A stretch of DNA of 64,000 nt from Annona cherimola (GCA_030490835.1 CM059975.1:11785579-11849578); one strand, 5' to 3'; positions 22,846 through 34,879 are shown, numbered from the stretch's first letter. The notes: generated by a model from the letters alone, not told the origin. A program made the numbers and translations.

Positions 22846-24010
22846 GTTATCCAACCAGTGCTTTTATCTGCTTGGGTAGCATAGACCCGAAAATTATAAC
22901 GGTTGACAATTCCTACAACTGGCGCCAAATTAGGTTAGATCCAGAGAGGGGAAATTGAATAGTTGAGCTCATCCCATCAGTGAGATTCAAGGCTTTCCCT
23001 AGGCACCCTTACAATATTGATCGTACAGATGTTTATACCGTGATGCTGATTACCAATGGGACAATTTCTGGATTCACCAGCACAGAATAATGGCATCTGC
23101 ACTGATGATATTACCAATACGCTACATGCTAAAGTGAACTAGGGGGGTTCCATTTTTGGCTATGTAGACGGACCAGAATCACATCAGCTTTGTAATTAGT
23201 GGATACGGCAGAACTAGACACCGAATACCAATTTCATTGTGGTTCAATCACTTCAATCCATCTTTTTTTGTGTAGCCATGTAGGGATTATGTCCTCTTGT
23301 ATCTCTACACTTCAGCAACCTGAGGAAGTTTATCATTTCTCTGCAGTTTCTTTGATGAAGATTTTGTTCCCCATGGAAGCTAAAGTTGCGGTGGGTCTGG
23401 CACAAGTGGACACAACTGCGCCATTGATGATCCCTTCCAGTTCCATAACCATATCTGGAAACCATTCTGTGCCAGTGGACTTGGACACCATTCCTGTTGG
23501 AGTCGGGGAGGAACATGTTTTAAGGATGAGAGCACTCTTGCAAACTGGTATGTCTTCTGCCCACTGCTTCCCCTTGTTTCTCTACAGGAGTGATCTATGA
23601 AGATACATATTAAAAAATCACAGATGTCTTAGCATTGCCAATTATGTAATGACAGTATTTTTTTTTTTTTGGGGGGGTCTCACGGTCTACATTTGTGCCT
23701 TTCTTCTGTCAAAGAAAAATCACTATTTAATACTCTTTGATGGAGGTGAAAACTTGAATTTTTTTTCCGTCCCCTGTGGTGTAGTCTGAGTCATCTGTTT
23801 GTTGCAGACGTGCCACTTCAGACGGCCAGATTCATATGATATCTTAGTCAGCTGTCAAGGAAAATATACTCCATTATGGCTCATCCCATAGTCAGCACCA
23901 AAAAGCATGTCGCACCGAGCCACTGGCAATATATATTTTTTTTCAATATTTTTGAAATGCTTAGCCAGTGGCTCAAACTAACCCCAAGTGGTGTTCGGTT
24001 TCTGGCTGAT

Positions 24011-24402
24011 TTACAAGGGTTGTGAATTTGGAAAAGATGACACAAGGTGTCCAACATATTGAACTTCCATTTTCATAGCTATGCATCAGACTTCTTGTTT
24101 GCAGCAATTTGCGCGCGCGCGAGAGAGAGAGAGGAATTACAAGGGTTGTGAATTTGGAAAAGATCACACAGGTTTCCAACATATTGAACTTCCATTTCCA
24201 TAGCTATGCATCAGACTTCTTGTTTGCAGCAATTTGCGCGCGTGTGTGGAGAGAGAGAGAGAGGAATTACAAGGGTTGTGAATTTGGAAAAGATGACACA
24301 AGGTGTCCAACATATTGAACTTTCATTTTCATAGCTGTGCATCAGACTTCTTGTTTGCAGCAATTTGCGTGGGGGGGTGTGGAAGAGATAGAGAGAGAGA
24401 AT
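24011..24402. repeat. Triple tandem repeat, about 126-136 bp units
   Basis: Units start at 24011, 24137 and 24267 with ttacaagggttgtgaatttgg and each ends in a variable gcgcgc / gtgtgg then (ga)n tract. They are almost identical apart from these tails, so the expansion is recent. Each contains ttgtttgcagcaatttgcg. It lies in what would be the last intron of the decayed locus. Confidence 0.95.
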
Positions 24403-24530
24403 GTTTAGCCTCTTGTCTCAACCAGTCTGTTCAATTTGATAAGAGTGATGCTTGATCTTTTCTGTGTTATTTAAACATTTTTGCTAGAGAAATGTTGAAA
24501 CCTTGTTATCTTTAATCAAGCTGAAGAATT

Positions 24531-24702
24531 GCATCAAATTTTCTGTTGCAGTGGAACTTGGGAAGCGATTTTTTTCCCGCTGCTCAGCAGTACTCAATAA
24601 GATTATTGACGATGATGTGCATCAAATTTTATGTTGCAGTGGAACTTGGGAAGCGATTTTTTCCCCGCTGCTCAGCGGTACTCAATAAGATTATTGACGA
24701 TA
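24531..24702. repeat. Tandem duplication of an exon start, 88-bp period
   Basis: gcatcaaatt-ttctgttgcag-tggaacttggg begins at 24531 and again at 24619. The duplicated unit includes the acceptor-like ttgcag and about 60 bp of exon-like sequence. 88 is not a multiple of three, so the copies read in different frames. A further 27-bp duplication (gaggacagagaggaragtgatagatct) lies at 24811-24863. Confidence 0.92.
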
Positions 24703-24863
24703 ATGAAATAGCAGAACTCGCTACTGTTGATTATGAGACCCCTGAAATACAAGATTTGAGAAGGCAGAGATACAGCGAAATACAGTATAGGATGATTCAG
24801 GCATTCCATGAGGACAGAGAGGAGAGTGATAGATCTTGAGGACAGAGAGGAAAGTGATAGATC

Positions 24864-25329
24864 TACCGTTTCATCAGCATGCCGCTTGAACAACATCATG
24901 AGTTGCTTCATCCATGCTTGAAATGGAAATTCATCTGTCCGAGGAGCTTCCTCCAGCTTTGTTTATGGAAATGAGATGCAGAGCTTGTTCTAACTTGCAA
25001 CTATGTTTTGCTTTCTAGTCTTTGATTTGCTTCCGGCTCTTGCAAGTCAAAGACCATATGGTCTAATTTCTCAGATCTCAAAGCTGTTGCAATGGGAAAT
25101 GAGGGTAGCGAAATCTCTGTATGTCAGATTATAACTATAATTTCTACTTATTTGCCATCTTCTGTCCTCTGCTATTAGCACCTACATCATCATCTCCTTT
25201 TCTGTGGAATTGCATGATAACAACCTTATTAACCGTTACCACTAGTTCGGATTTGATGGGGTTCTCTTCATTGTTGATGCTCACCTTATTTAGATAACGT
25301 TCCAAATCAGATAACCGATCCTGGGTTAT
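24864..25329. other. Unassigned, possible 3' flank of the decayed locus
   Basis: No gene recognised. A minus-strand 63-aa ORF at 25144-25335 lacks known motifs. Confidence 0.35.
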
Positions 25330-26200
25330 TTGCATTTTAGACCCTCTAAATATGCATTTTTATATTTTCATTCTGAAATATGTGTATTTGCATTTTAGAC
25401 CTTATAAATACTCCTTTGTTGCTTTTTGGATTTATTTAACCACTTGTTAATGGTTGTAACTAATGGCAAAGTTTATTTTGCAAAAAGTGCGAACTTATAG
25501 GGTTTGGTATGCAAATATGAAAAATCTCATTATTAATTTGCAGTTAACAAATTTACAAGATTTAAAATGCAAAATATACATTTTATAATGATTGGAATAC
25601 ATAGAAAAACGAGTTTCCTCTTTTTCCCTTCCTTTCCTAATTATATCACCAAACATGCCTTTTATATTAGAAATATTTTCAAAAGATAAACTTTACATGT
25701 TATAAAGATGTTTTCTCGTATTTTCTTTGATAATATAAGAAAATTAATTTTTAGCAATATTAACATTTTCTTGTATTTTCTTTTATAGTATAAGAAAATT
25801 AATTTTTAATATTATGTAATATCTTCTAAAGATATTTTCTTATATTAATATTTTTAGTAAATGAAAATTAATTTTTGATATAATTTATTGTGTTTTTAAA
25901 ATTTGGAAGACACTAAATTTATTAATTTAGTATAATTTTTAAATAAAAATTTAATATTTTAAGTTACCTTTTTGTTATATGTTAAATTGCATTTTTACAT
26001 TTTTAAACTTTGTAAGTATGTTAAGTGTAAATTCTGCATGAGGTTTTCGTATTTGCATATTAAACCTTATAAGCATACATATTTTGCAAAATAGGCCTTA
26101 CCATTAACAAGCGTCTACAAATGGTTAACGTAAGGTTTAAAAAACAATAAAGGAAAACTTTTTAGGAATTTAAATGCTAATATGCAAACCTTTTGCAAAG
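25330..26200. mobile_element. Mutator-like inverted-repeat DNA with tttgcattttagacc motifs
   Basis: Outward segments contain tttgcattttagaccctntaaatatgc. Inverted partners later on (gcatattaaaccttataagcata, gcaaaataggcctta, attaacaagcg, ggttaacgtaaggttt) pair with aaccacttgttaatgg on the left. The arrangement resembles 33521-33921. Ends and target duplications are not resolved; two overlapping elements are possible. Confidence 0.4.
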
Positions 26201-26544
26201 AAATTAAAGCCAATCTTTACCAATTAGGCAACTGTTTCTGCGAAGGAATGCCACTGCGGGATTTTATTTCAACCTAATCCTTTCTCGATCTGATTGGCAG
26301 CAGGTTGATATTTTGGAGATATGGAGGCTATGTAGAGTGGACCACCCGATTTAGATCCAAATAAAATGCCCATAGTTCGTGATTCATGTTTTATTGGACT
26401 CATGCCATCCTCCTCTACCACACGGGCAAATGCATCTTGTTTGAGGATCTATCATCAATTGAACATGGTACTTTCGTATTTTGATAGATTTTATTATTGT
26501 TTATATGTTTCATTTTTGCTTCACAAAATTTCATGGGCAAAGAG

Positions 26545-27420
26545 TAGGGGTGTAAATAGGGTTGGGTTCAACCCGAACCCACATCAACCCGAACCGATTT
26601 ATACCATGGTTGGGTTGAGGTTTTGGAAATTTGGTTTTTAAAAATTGGGTTCAATCCGACCCGATTTTAAAAATGGTTGGGTTAGGGGTCGGTCGACCCG
26701 ACCCGACCCGATTTCATAAAGATATGTATTTGCATATATTTATGAGAGTGTATTTTATTCATATTGCTTAGATATTTAAATAAAATTGTGTGGAGTTTGG
26801 AAATATATTTGACTATTTGGTTGTCAAATGTTGTTTGAATTTATTTTGTTTGAAAATATATTTGGTTAATTAGTTGTGAAATTGTGTTTGGATTATTTGG
26901 TTATATTACATCGTAAATAGGTTGTTTAGATATTTGCTTGCATTGGTGATTTAGAATAACATAACAGGTCAATTGAGAACTTAAGATATTTTTAACTTTG
27001 ATTGGAAGCCAACTAAGAAGGTAAATAAGACTATAATATTCATTTTTCTATTTTGCAAAATTTTCTGCAATAATTTTACTTGGCTTTCACTTTTTGACTT
27101 GCAGAGGACATCGATTGCTCAAAAATACAAAAACAAAAAAGCGAATCAATTACTAAACTTATCCTCCACTTTTGAGCTATGTAGAACTTTTATTGGTACT
27201 TATTGTTTTTATAATTATCATTATTTTTATTATTTTACAAATTCAGGTGAACAAAAGTTTAACTAGCATTGATAACATGTGTAATCTATTAGCCCGATTT
27301 CTAACCCGAACCGAACCGATTTAAGGTGGGTTGAAAGTAGGGTTGGGTTGTGATTTTACAAGGTGGGTTAGGGTTGTATTTGTGCCAACCCGAGTCAACT
27401 CGACCCGATTTACACCCCTA
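26545..27420 (-). mobile_element. Non-autonomous hAT element (subfamily A, copy 3)
   Basis: 876 bp in reverse orientation relative to 6541-7455. Perfect 8-bp duplications, gcaaagag, at 26537-26544 and 27421-27428. Ends TAGGGGTGTAAATAGGG and CCCGATTTACACCCCTA. It aligns with subfamily A throughout but has many substitutions and small deletions, so it is older than the 6541 and 8856 pair. Confidence 0.96.
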
Positions 27421-27428
27421 GCAAAGAG

Positions 27429-28016
27429 TTCAACTGTTTTCTCTTATTAGCTTTGTTGTCAAGTAGAAGAAACAATAAAACATATGAATAGAATTATGCA
27501 TCCTTTATTGCAAATCAACTGCCGTGTCAACTCGACATGGTGCCTTTGGCACAGTGGTAACAAGGTCTGCCCCACAGCTGGGCTACCCCATTTCTACGCA
27601 TAGCAGCAATAGCATCACACGGAGCGGTGGTGTTATTCTCCCTAATTATATGGGAGGTTGGAAGAATTAAGAAATTTTGAAATATTGGTTGATGTTTGTA
27701 GAATATTATTAGAAAACCGTAATAAGAATGTCTCAGTAGCTTATTGTAATATTAGTTGGGATGATTGTAAATATTCTTTTGTAATAGTATTTTTATACAT
27801 TGTGACAACTCATATTAGGAACAAACCCATTCATAACTCCCACACTATAGAAGGAGTCTTTCTAACATATTCCCATATTAGAAGAGAATTTGTAAAATCC
27901 ACGCTTTCCAAGAAGACAACGCAGAAATTACACCTCTAGCTGGCAGATTTTGATCCCACCTGACGTTGTAAATGACGGCACCTTGTACTACCAGGGCAGT
28001 AGGCTGGTGTAAACAT
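27429..28016. other. Unassigned; an A-box-like motif and an LTR-like stretch
   Basis: 27545-27565 holds tggcacagtggtaa, close to a Pol III A-box, but there is no B-box or tRNA fold. 27680-27900 is AT-rich with tagaagagaatttgtaaaatcc and a TATA-like region that resembles solo-LTR DNA; no second copy was found. No gene. Confidence 0.3.
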
Positions 28017-28190
28017 TTCGTAATATAATCAAGACTATGATATAAAGTAAAGTTAAAATAAGTAGACTAGTTGTATATTTAGTTATATCTAAATGATTAA
28101 AAGTAAGATAGTTATATAGAAAGGTAAAAAAATAATTGAAAAATAAAATAATTATGGAGATTAAAAAGTTTTAAGTGGAAGCAAACGTAT
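28017..28190 (+). mobile_element. Tourist-like MITE fragment (copy 6)
   Basis: Contains the family's middle and right parts (aaagttaaaataagtagactag, aaaaataattgaaaaataaaataattatgg, aaaaagttttaagt) but lacks clear ends. Truncated and diverged. Confidence 0.55.
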
Positions 28191-28545
28191 CTTTAATGCT
28201 ACTTTTTCCATTTTTCATAATTATGATTACTTTTTGCTTACATTTTGTAAAAATAGCATCTTCCGATAACAGATGTATAGCTAATAAATTTTCTGAGAAA
28301 TTATAATATAAACATAGTAAATATATAAATAATAATTTTTTGAAGAAATTGTAATATAAACTTAGTATATGTTATAAAAAAAAGTTTGTAATACATAAAT
28401 TTTTTTAAATTATAAATAAATATACATAAATAATAACATGATAAATAATTAAAATTAAAAATTCGATTAAGCATAGAGTCTCTACAGTTATGGGAAAGTA
28501 CTAAATCATTTTCCTATATAATAGCTCCGTATGGGAAAATATTAA

Positions 28546-28822
28546 GGGTGTTTTTATTTTTAATAAAACTTTTCATCTAAAATTTTTTACTTTTCACAAC
28601 TATCTAATTTTTTTTCACATATTCCTATACAAACTATTCTACTTTTCAATCATTTTTTACAATTATCCGTACAACTAACCTATCTATTTTGGATTAAAAA
28701 AAAACCTATCCATTTTAATTTCATTCTCTTTATTCCTTATCATTACAATTATTATATTATATCATTTTCTCTCATTTCAACAACTTTTACACAAAAAAAC
28801 TTGCTATTTTCCAAATATACCC
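28546..28822 (-). mobile_element. Tourist-like MITE (copy 7)
   Basis: Preceded by TAA at 28543-28545; left end gggtgttttta, right end ccaaatataccc. The interior matches the reverse family orientation, with a small internal duplication (cctatctattttggatt ... cctatccatttt). Confidence 0.75.
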
Positions 28823-29240
28823 ACTACGTTTGTATATATTTTCAAAAATGTTCACTCCATTAAAGGTCATTAAGTAAGTAAACGGTTATCCGTTTAAATG
28901 TTTGCTACAATTTCCTAAATGCCAAAAATACTCTTGGTGTAAAAGAATAAAAGATGAAGTAAGATGAAATTGGAATAAAATTAGAGCTCTTTATATTTAA
29001 AACTCTTATGCAATTAAGGTAGCGATGAGTTATGATATTAAAAATTTTGAATTCAACTTTAAATTTAATAGACATATTGGTAATTTCACAAATAGACTAA
29101 CAACGTTTATTAATATCTGTAATGGAGTAGACATTTTTGAGATTACATGCAAACGTTGTGGATATATTTGAGATTTTTGAAACATAATAGGTATATTTGG
29201 GATTATGGTCAAATATAGTGCATATATTTGAGAAAAATTC
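28823..29240. repeat. Mutator-like terminal-repeat remnants
   Basis: Contains actacgtttgtatatattttcaaaaatg and, inverted further on, atatttgagatttttgaaacataataggtatatttgggattatggtcaaa. These are diverged versions of the TIR of the 52394-53501 element. The arrangement looks like a decayed foldback element whose left end overlaps the Tourist copy. Confidence 0.45.
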
Positions 29241-29249
29241 TAAAAAAAA

Positions 29250-32235
29250 TTTATTCAAAAGTTGTATCGCTTTCCCGACACACTCTGAATCACTTTTCTT
29301 GAATCACTTTTCTTGACAACAATCTTACTAGTCAAATATTATTTTTAAGGATCACGGAATCACTTTCCTTGCTGGTCAAATATTGTTTTTAAAGATCCAT
29401 TTTAAACATACCTATTTCGTTTTATCCTATTTTCAAATATAGCTACTAAGTTTCAAAAGTTTCGAGTGAGTCCACTTTTGAGTAACACATAAATTTCATA
29501 TATATCCATTCCGGTCATCAGTACTAGTTGTTTACACATGTGAAATGTTTAAGATACTTCTGGTTAGGAGAAACCAAATAATGCCCAATGGGTGGTGATG
29601 GTGGCGGCGGAACTGGGTACTCATAGGTTGGGGAGATGGAGGTAGTGATCGGGAATACGGCATTAGTGGGGCTCCGTGAGCTGTTATCGGTGATGGAGGC
29701 GGCGGCTGATGAATTAGTCATGGAGAAGACGTAGATGGGGCAAGTGAGTAAGTTGTTGGCAAAAACAAGAGAAAAAATGGATGGTGGGGCCAACCGTGGT
29801 GGAGAAGAAAGATGAGCTGATGGTGGTGGGAGGAAAGAGCTTTCGCCTTTACCCCTCATTCCTGCATGGCAGTGGCATCCATGGGGGAAGATGATGGAGC
29901 ACGTGGCATCATGGACGCCGCATACAGTCTTTTCCTAGAGGAAAAGGTATAAAAATTGACGGGAAAATACATGAAAAAATTAAAGAAATAGAGGAAAAAT
30001 ATGAAAATGAAAATTTGAGAAATTTTCTGTGTGAGGAAAAATCCACTGGATGAAATAGACAACAAAATAGAAAAGGAGATGTCGATCCATACAATTACTT
30101 GATCTTAATTTTGTTTGGATACAAGTAACTCTGTAATTTAGTTTGATGATAAAGAGTTTTCTTGGCTTTCAATTAAAAAAAAAGAGATTTCATGGCTAAG
30201 AAAGGTTGAAAATTTGTTCTTTGGGTTTTCAGGTGCTAATAGGAATTGCGATGACTGCACAAAAAAATTATAAAAAAATAGGGATGTTCGAGACAGGAAC
30301 AGGAACCACTTAAAGAGATTGGCGATCATGCAGATGAGGGGGGCTTGCTTGATAACTTGCTTGTTACTGAAGAAATCATTCGAAATTCCTCATAGGAACA
30401 AAGTAAGGCGTCGAAGAGGAGACGGATTCAGGACATGGAGAGGATCTCGCTGATGCTTCTCCTCTCAGTATTTGCCATAGGATCCCAGAGTCTTCCAGCA
30501 ACGAATGCCGCCGTATCTTCCGAGCCAGGCAGAACTGCGCAAGCAACGCGTGCGCAAGGCAGGTGTCATGGCACAACGATGGGTGAGGGGTACTCTTAGA
30601 TTTTAAAAGTGTCAATTTCAATAATCTCTAAATCTACACAGTCGTTGCCCTCATCAAATTAGGCCCATGTTGGCTAAGCTCGGCAACAATAACCGCTTCA
30701 AGTCAATGACGTAGAGAAGAGCTGTGTCTTCGGCCAATCAGCAACGTGCAACAAGCTCAATTCGCATCCATCTCCTCTACCATCACCAATATTGGCGATG
30801 AGCTCCTCACTAGTTCCAGACATGGCTGCCTTCAATTCACGCTGAACCGACGCCAATCCACGCACCCCTCTATAACATTGTAGGTCCAAACTATCGACGA
30901 TCGACAACCCTCTTTGATCATCCATCACTGAAGCCAAATTCCTTTTCAGCAGCAACGTTCAACAATCGCCCCTGTTTTTTGGCATGCACTCATCAAATTC
31001 GTCAAGCCTCCAACAATGATCAAGCAGCGTCAACAACCATCAAAATGTAGTAACCACGTTCTCAGTCATCCAGTGCCAAAAACAACAAATTCCCCATCCA
31101 AATCTGGTCGCCTATTGTCCCCAGCTCGCTAGCAGCATCAACAACACTACAAGCACCGAGAGAGCCAAACTGCTGTAGCTGAAAGTAGAGGACAATTTCA
31201 AGCAAAATATTGGCCAAAATTTTGCCGGTGACATCAAACAATCATGCTAGGTTAGCAAGACAGTTCAACAACTCTAATTATACAGTAATGTTTGATGCCT
31301 CCCTCCCCTCCATAGACTACCCATTTCCATCCTCCTGCAATTCCTCTTCCTCCGGTGTCATCGTCAATCGTGCATTCCGAATCATTGCACATCCTGCCGC
31401 CATCGCTGGATTCTAGCAGATATCCAACACCCACCGTCAGGCAGGTGCGTACACAACCCTGTTACTGGCAATAAAGTGGTGTTGCTTGCATTTGCCGGTG
31501 TCAGATTCAAGTGGGGTTGTAGATTGTGTCGTGCTGGTGGTTGGTTGAGATAGAGAAGCTACCACCTCTTGTCATTGATTTGATTAGGCTTGAGTAGTCG
31601 ATTGTTGGCACTGGAAGATAGAATTGATGGCGGATGGGTTTCTACCAATAGAGCAGTTCATCAACACTAGAAGTGGTGTGCTCCTTCACTGCCAGAAATA
31701 ACTAGTTTCGATGAAGGTACGGCAATAATGACCTCGCTAGTTTTAAGGAAGGCAATGACGACGTGGTTTTTGATAGGTTTCTAGCAAGATTTTGCAGACT
31801 GGCAATGGAGTAGTGCCGATCGTGTATAGTGATGATGCTAGAGATGGGAAGACAGATTTTCCTCCGGACCGCAGTGAGCTAAAGCGTCAAATCTGGAGGA
31901 GATAGTAGCATTGAGCAACGATGAAATGCTAATGAGCGACGATGCTTGTTACGTTTTTTTGATAGAATTGTTATGGTTGATTTGACAGGGCATGAGCGGT
32001 CGATTGCTTGCATTGGAAGATGGATTGTAGCAATTCCTCCGCAGATTACCCATTTCCATCCTCCAGCAATTCCTCCTTCGACATCGTCAATCGCACCTTC
32101 CCGCCGCCACCGTTGGATTCCAGCATATATCCAACACCCACCGCCATTGCCACTGTATTCGATCGACAGATACCCATTTCAATTCGAATCATGGGCAATT
32201 TGGTCATTTAGAATTATTTGTCCGGTGAAACCGAC
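29250..32235. other. GC-richer mosaic without a supportable gene
   Basis: Long stretches are GC-rich compared with their flanks and have short ORFs on both strands (for example 29524-29859 minus, Pro/Ser-rich; 30698-30955 minus; 31946-32392 plus). None contains a known motif, and codon-like structure breaks every 100-300 bp. Duplicated segments inside (see the separate repeat entry) suggest old duplicated host or Pack-type sequence. Confidence 0.3.
31316..32150. repeat. Diverged direct repeats about 720 bp apart
   Basis: 31316-31436 (tacccatttccatcctcctg, then tcgtcaatcgtgcattccg, then atatccaacacccaccg) recurs at about 32045-32150 (tacccatttccatcctccag, tcgtcaatcgcaccttcc, atatccaacacccaccg). 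A preceding block, gagyggtcgattgyttgcaytggaagat, is likewise found at about 31590 and 31990. Thus a unit of about 0.7 kb was duplicated. Confidence 0.7.
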
Positions 32236-32243
32236 TCAATTTC

Positions 32244-32644
32244 GGACTCCGATTCAGTGCTCCCGGGAGCGTGCAGTGCTGCATGCTCCCGGGCGCATAC
32301 ATATATTTTTTTTTGAAAATATTTTCATAAAAATGTTAGCCAAAGTGTATTTAACATATATATCAATTTTTACCATTTTTGGATATTTTTAGATATTTAT
32401 TTTTAATTTTTGAAAATCAGTGGCATTTTAGTAATTTAAAATTACGTAAAATACCACTGATTTTCAAAAATAAAAAATAAATACCTAAAATACTCCAAAA
32501 ATGGTAAAAATTTACACACAGATTAAATACACTTGGACTAACATGTTTATGAAAATATTTTCAAAAAAAAAGTAAAAAAAAATATATGTATGCACCCGGG
32601 AGCATGCAGCACTGCACACTCCCGGGAGCACTGAATCGGAGTCC
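32244..32644. mobile_element. Mutator-like MITE (palindromic family, copy 2)
   Basis: 401 bp with perfect 9-bp duplications, ctcaatttc, at 32235-32243 and 32645-32653. TIRs of about 60 bp begin ggactccgattcagtgctcc and contain cccgggagc twice each. The AT-rich interior is itself palindromic around aaaatcagtggcattttagtaat. Little divergence between the TIRs indicates a young copy. No coding capacity. Confidence 0.93.
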
Positions 32645-32679
32645 CTCAATTTCAGACTCCTTAAATAGACGAGAGGGCT

Positions 32680-32880
32680 GTGACAGTGTGCACCCAGGTG
32701 TACTTAGCATCAGGTACAAAAATCTTATTTTTTATTTTTTTGAAATTTTTTACAAAATTGTTAATCTAAATATATTTAATATATATATTAATTTTTACCT
32801 TTTTAGATATTTATATATATTTTTAAAAAATGTTTAAAATCAGTGGCATTTTTGTAATAATAATAAAAAATAAATAGTCT
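32680..32880. mobile_element. Mutator-like MITE fragment (palindromic family)
   Basis: Contains gtgcacccaggtgtacttagcatcaggt and then attaatttttacctttttagatattt and aaaatcagtggcatttttgtaat, i.e. the left half of the family. The right half is absent. Confidence 0.6.
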
Positions 32881-32936
32881 CGTCGAATAGCTAGCGTCTT
32901 AATAAACAAACATGAATTTTGATCTTTTATGATTAA

Positions 32937-33227
32937 GGGTGTGTTTGGCAATTTGAAAAAGTTGTCAAATTAAAACTTTTCAACCTAAAACTTTTCACTC
33001 TCCATAACTACTTTTTTTTTAATTATTTTTTACACATATTTCTATACAACAACCCTACTTTTCAATCATTTCTACACAACTACCAATACGACTAACCTAT
33101 TTATTTTAAATTTATTTTCTTTATTCCTCATCATTACCCCTACAGTATCATATCATTTTCTACTTATTTGACAACTTTTACATACAAAACTTTTCATCAA
33201 AAGTTTTACAACTTCCCAAACACACCC
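32937..33227 (-). mobile_element. Tourist-like MITE (copy 8)
   Basis: 291 bp with intact TAA duplications at 32934-32936 and 33228-33230. TIRs gggtgtgtttgg and cttcccaaacacaccc. The best-preserved complete copy in this orientation. Confidence 0.95.
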
Positions 33228-33520
33228 TAAATGCCAGGATTGGGCTAAATTCACCTTTCCACCATCCTTCCACAATGTTGGATCTGGCTAAATTCATCTT
33301 AACTAATCATTTAAAATTTTGACTAAGCTGGTGTCAAAGCCATTAATGAGCTAGATATTTTGCAAAACACTTTCGCTATCAATCACAGGATAGTTTGCAA
33401 TCTAGTCCCTCTATTAGTCACCCCTGTGAGTCCATCCACTCCTTTTCTTTCTCTGCCTCTCAAAATCTTTTAGTCTACCTCTCTTAGACCTCTTTCATAT
33501 CCCATTCGTTTGCCTTTTTT

Positions 33521-33921
33521 TTGGATTTTTTACATTTTAGTCTCTCTAACTATGCATATTTGCTTTTTAGCTCACAAGTTTTATATATTTGCTTTTTAGA
33601 CTCTGTAAATTTGCCTCTTTACATTTTATTCTCTATTATTAATGTCTGTTAGAAACTCTATTGTTAATTGTATATATGAGTTGACCCATGCTCATGAGTC
33701 GATTCATAACCTATTCTTCAATTGTATATATGAGTCGACTGAAAAATATGAATTGACTCATGAACATGAATGGATCGATATATATAGTTAACGGTACATC
33801 ATTAACAGTAGAGACTAAAATGCATGGCAAACTTATGGGGGTTTAAAAAATAAATACATGAAATTCATGGGCTAGAAAGCAAATACGCATAGTTAGAAAG
33901 ACCAAAATGCAAAAATCCCAC
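33521..33921. mobile_element. Mutator-like MITE with ggatttttnacattttag ends
   Basis: About 401 bp. TIRs extend over about 130 bp (left ttggattttttacattttag; complement of the right end tgggatttttgcattttgg). Candidate 9-bp duplications ttgcctttt (33512-33520) and ttgccttct (33922-33930) differ at one base. The core has repeated gagtcgac/gagttgac motifs and gttaacggtacatcattaacag. Confidence 0.7.
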
Positions 33922-33930
33922 TTGCCTTCT

Positions 33931-34879
33931 TTCACATGCTTCCCGTCTCCTTCGTTGTTAGTGACTTCCGTGCTCCTTCTATCTCAAATTTTTAAAGAGC
34001 GATATCCATTTCTAGCGTCACCTCGCAAAACAGATCAATGACAACAATCGGGAGGAAGATGGCCGACATTCAAAATGAAGGTCTCAGCTAGCACCGCCTC
34101 CGTGAGACACGTGCAAAACATGGTCTCCTCATCAAGAAAAGATTCGCGGGCGGAATGAAAAATGACGACATAGAGATTTTGCAAGTCGGAGGGCATAGAG
34201 ACGAGAAGTTATGGCATGAATCGGGGAAATCACCAACGATTAGAAGAAAATGAAGTCGCCTGCTGGGAAAGGCTTGGAAGGCTTGTTTCTGTTAGCGTCC
34301 CTATATCGTGCGGTTTCTGTTGGACGGTTGCTAGATATGTTTGGTTCTAGTGGTTATTTGGGTGCGCTTGTTATCCGATGCCTCTATCGCAAGGTGGAGA
34401 ACCCATTTTGGGGTTGCTAGACAGCAAGCAAGAGGCGCAAGACACTGTAGCCATGCATTCGGTTTCCAGCAATGTAGTGAGCAAAAGAAGGCAAGGAATT
34501 AGGCCCGCAGTGGAGGGAGGTGAAGGGCTTGTCGAAGGAGAAAGTCGAGGATGCAGAGAAGATGACCATGGCGGAGAGGAGACAGCTCTCACAAAATGGA
34601 TATACAAGTTGTAGAAAAAATGATGCAGAGAAAGAGTCTGAGCAAGAAAAGGAAGCTGGAGCACTTGTGTGAAGTGCTTGATCGGTCTCCAAATTGTGAC
34701 ATTGCACAAATACGCAAGCTGCTGAGAGTTTAAAAGGCTAGGAATGTTTGCATTTTTTACTACAAAAGGAAAGATCTCGAAAGGTCGATTGAGGAAGATT
34801 GATTACTTGTAATCTTATATGGAAAAAATTATAATGATTATTTACTGATCTAAAGTGTCGAGATATCTAGTTAACAGAA
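33931..34879. other. GC-richer unassigned DNA
   Basis: 34050-34740 is GC-rich with ORFs on both strands (34378-34614 plus, 34371-34709 minus). No known motif was seen and no clear strand preference. Possibly a decayed host gene piece. Confidence 0.3.

Larger units (their letters stand above)
22846..24839 (+). pseudogene. Unidentified multi-exon host gene, decayed
   Basis: Three segments look like diverged exons. From 22846 a frame reads GYPTSAFICLGSIDPKIITV and, after a stop, VELIPSVRFKAFPRHPYN and DRTDVYTVMLITNGTISGF before another stop. A second, about 23340-23547, reads FPMEAKVAVGLAQVDTTAPL and VPVDLDTIPVGVGEEHVLR and ends at a gtatgt donor-like site. A third, about 24552-24839, follows ttgcag and reads VLNKIIDDNEIAELATVDYE, then QRYSEIQYRMIQAFHEDREE to a stop at 24837-24839. 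Codon-like composition and splice-like borders suggest real ancestry, but internal stops and local duplications suggest decay. I do not recognise the family. Confidence 0.4.

Noticed and set aside
27545..27565. A-box-like tggcacagtggtaa suggesting a tRNA-derived SINE
   Set aside because: No B-box at the right distance, no tRNA fold, no A- or T-rich tail and no flanking duplication.
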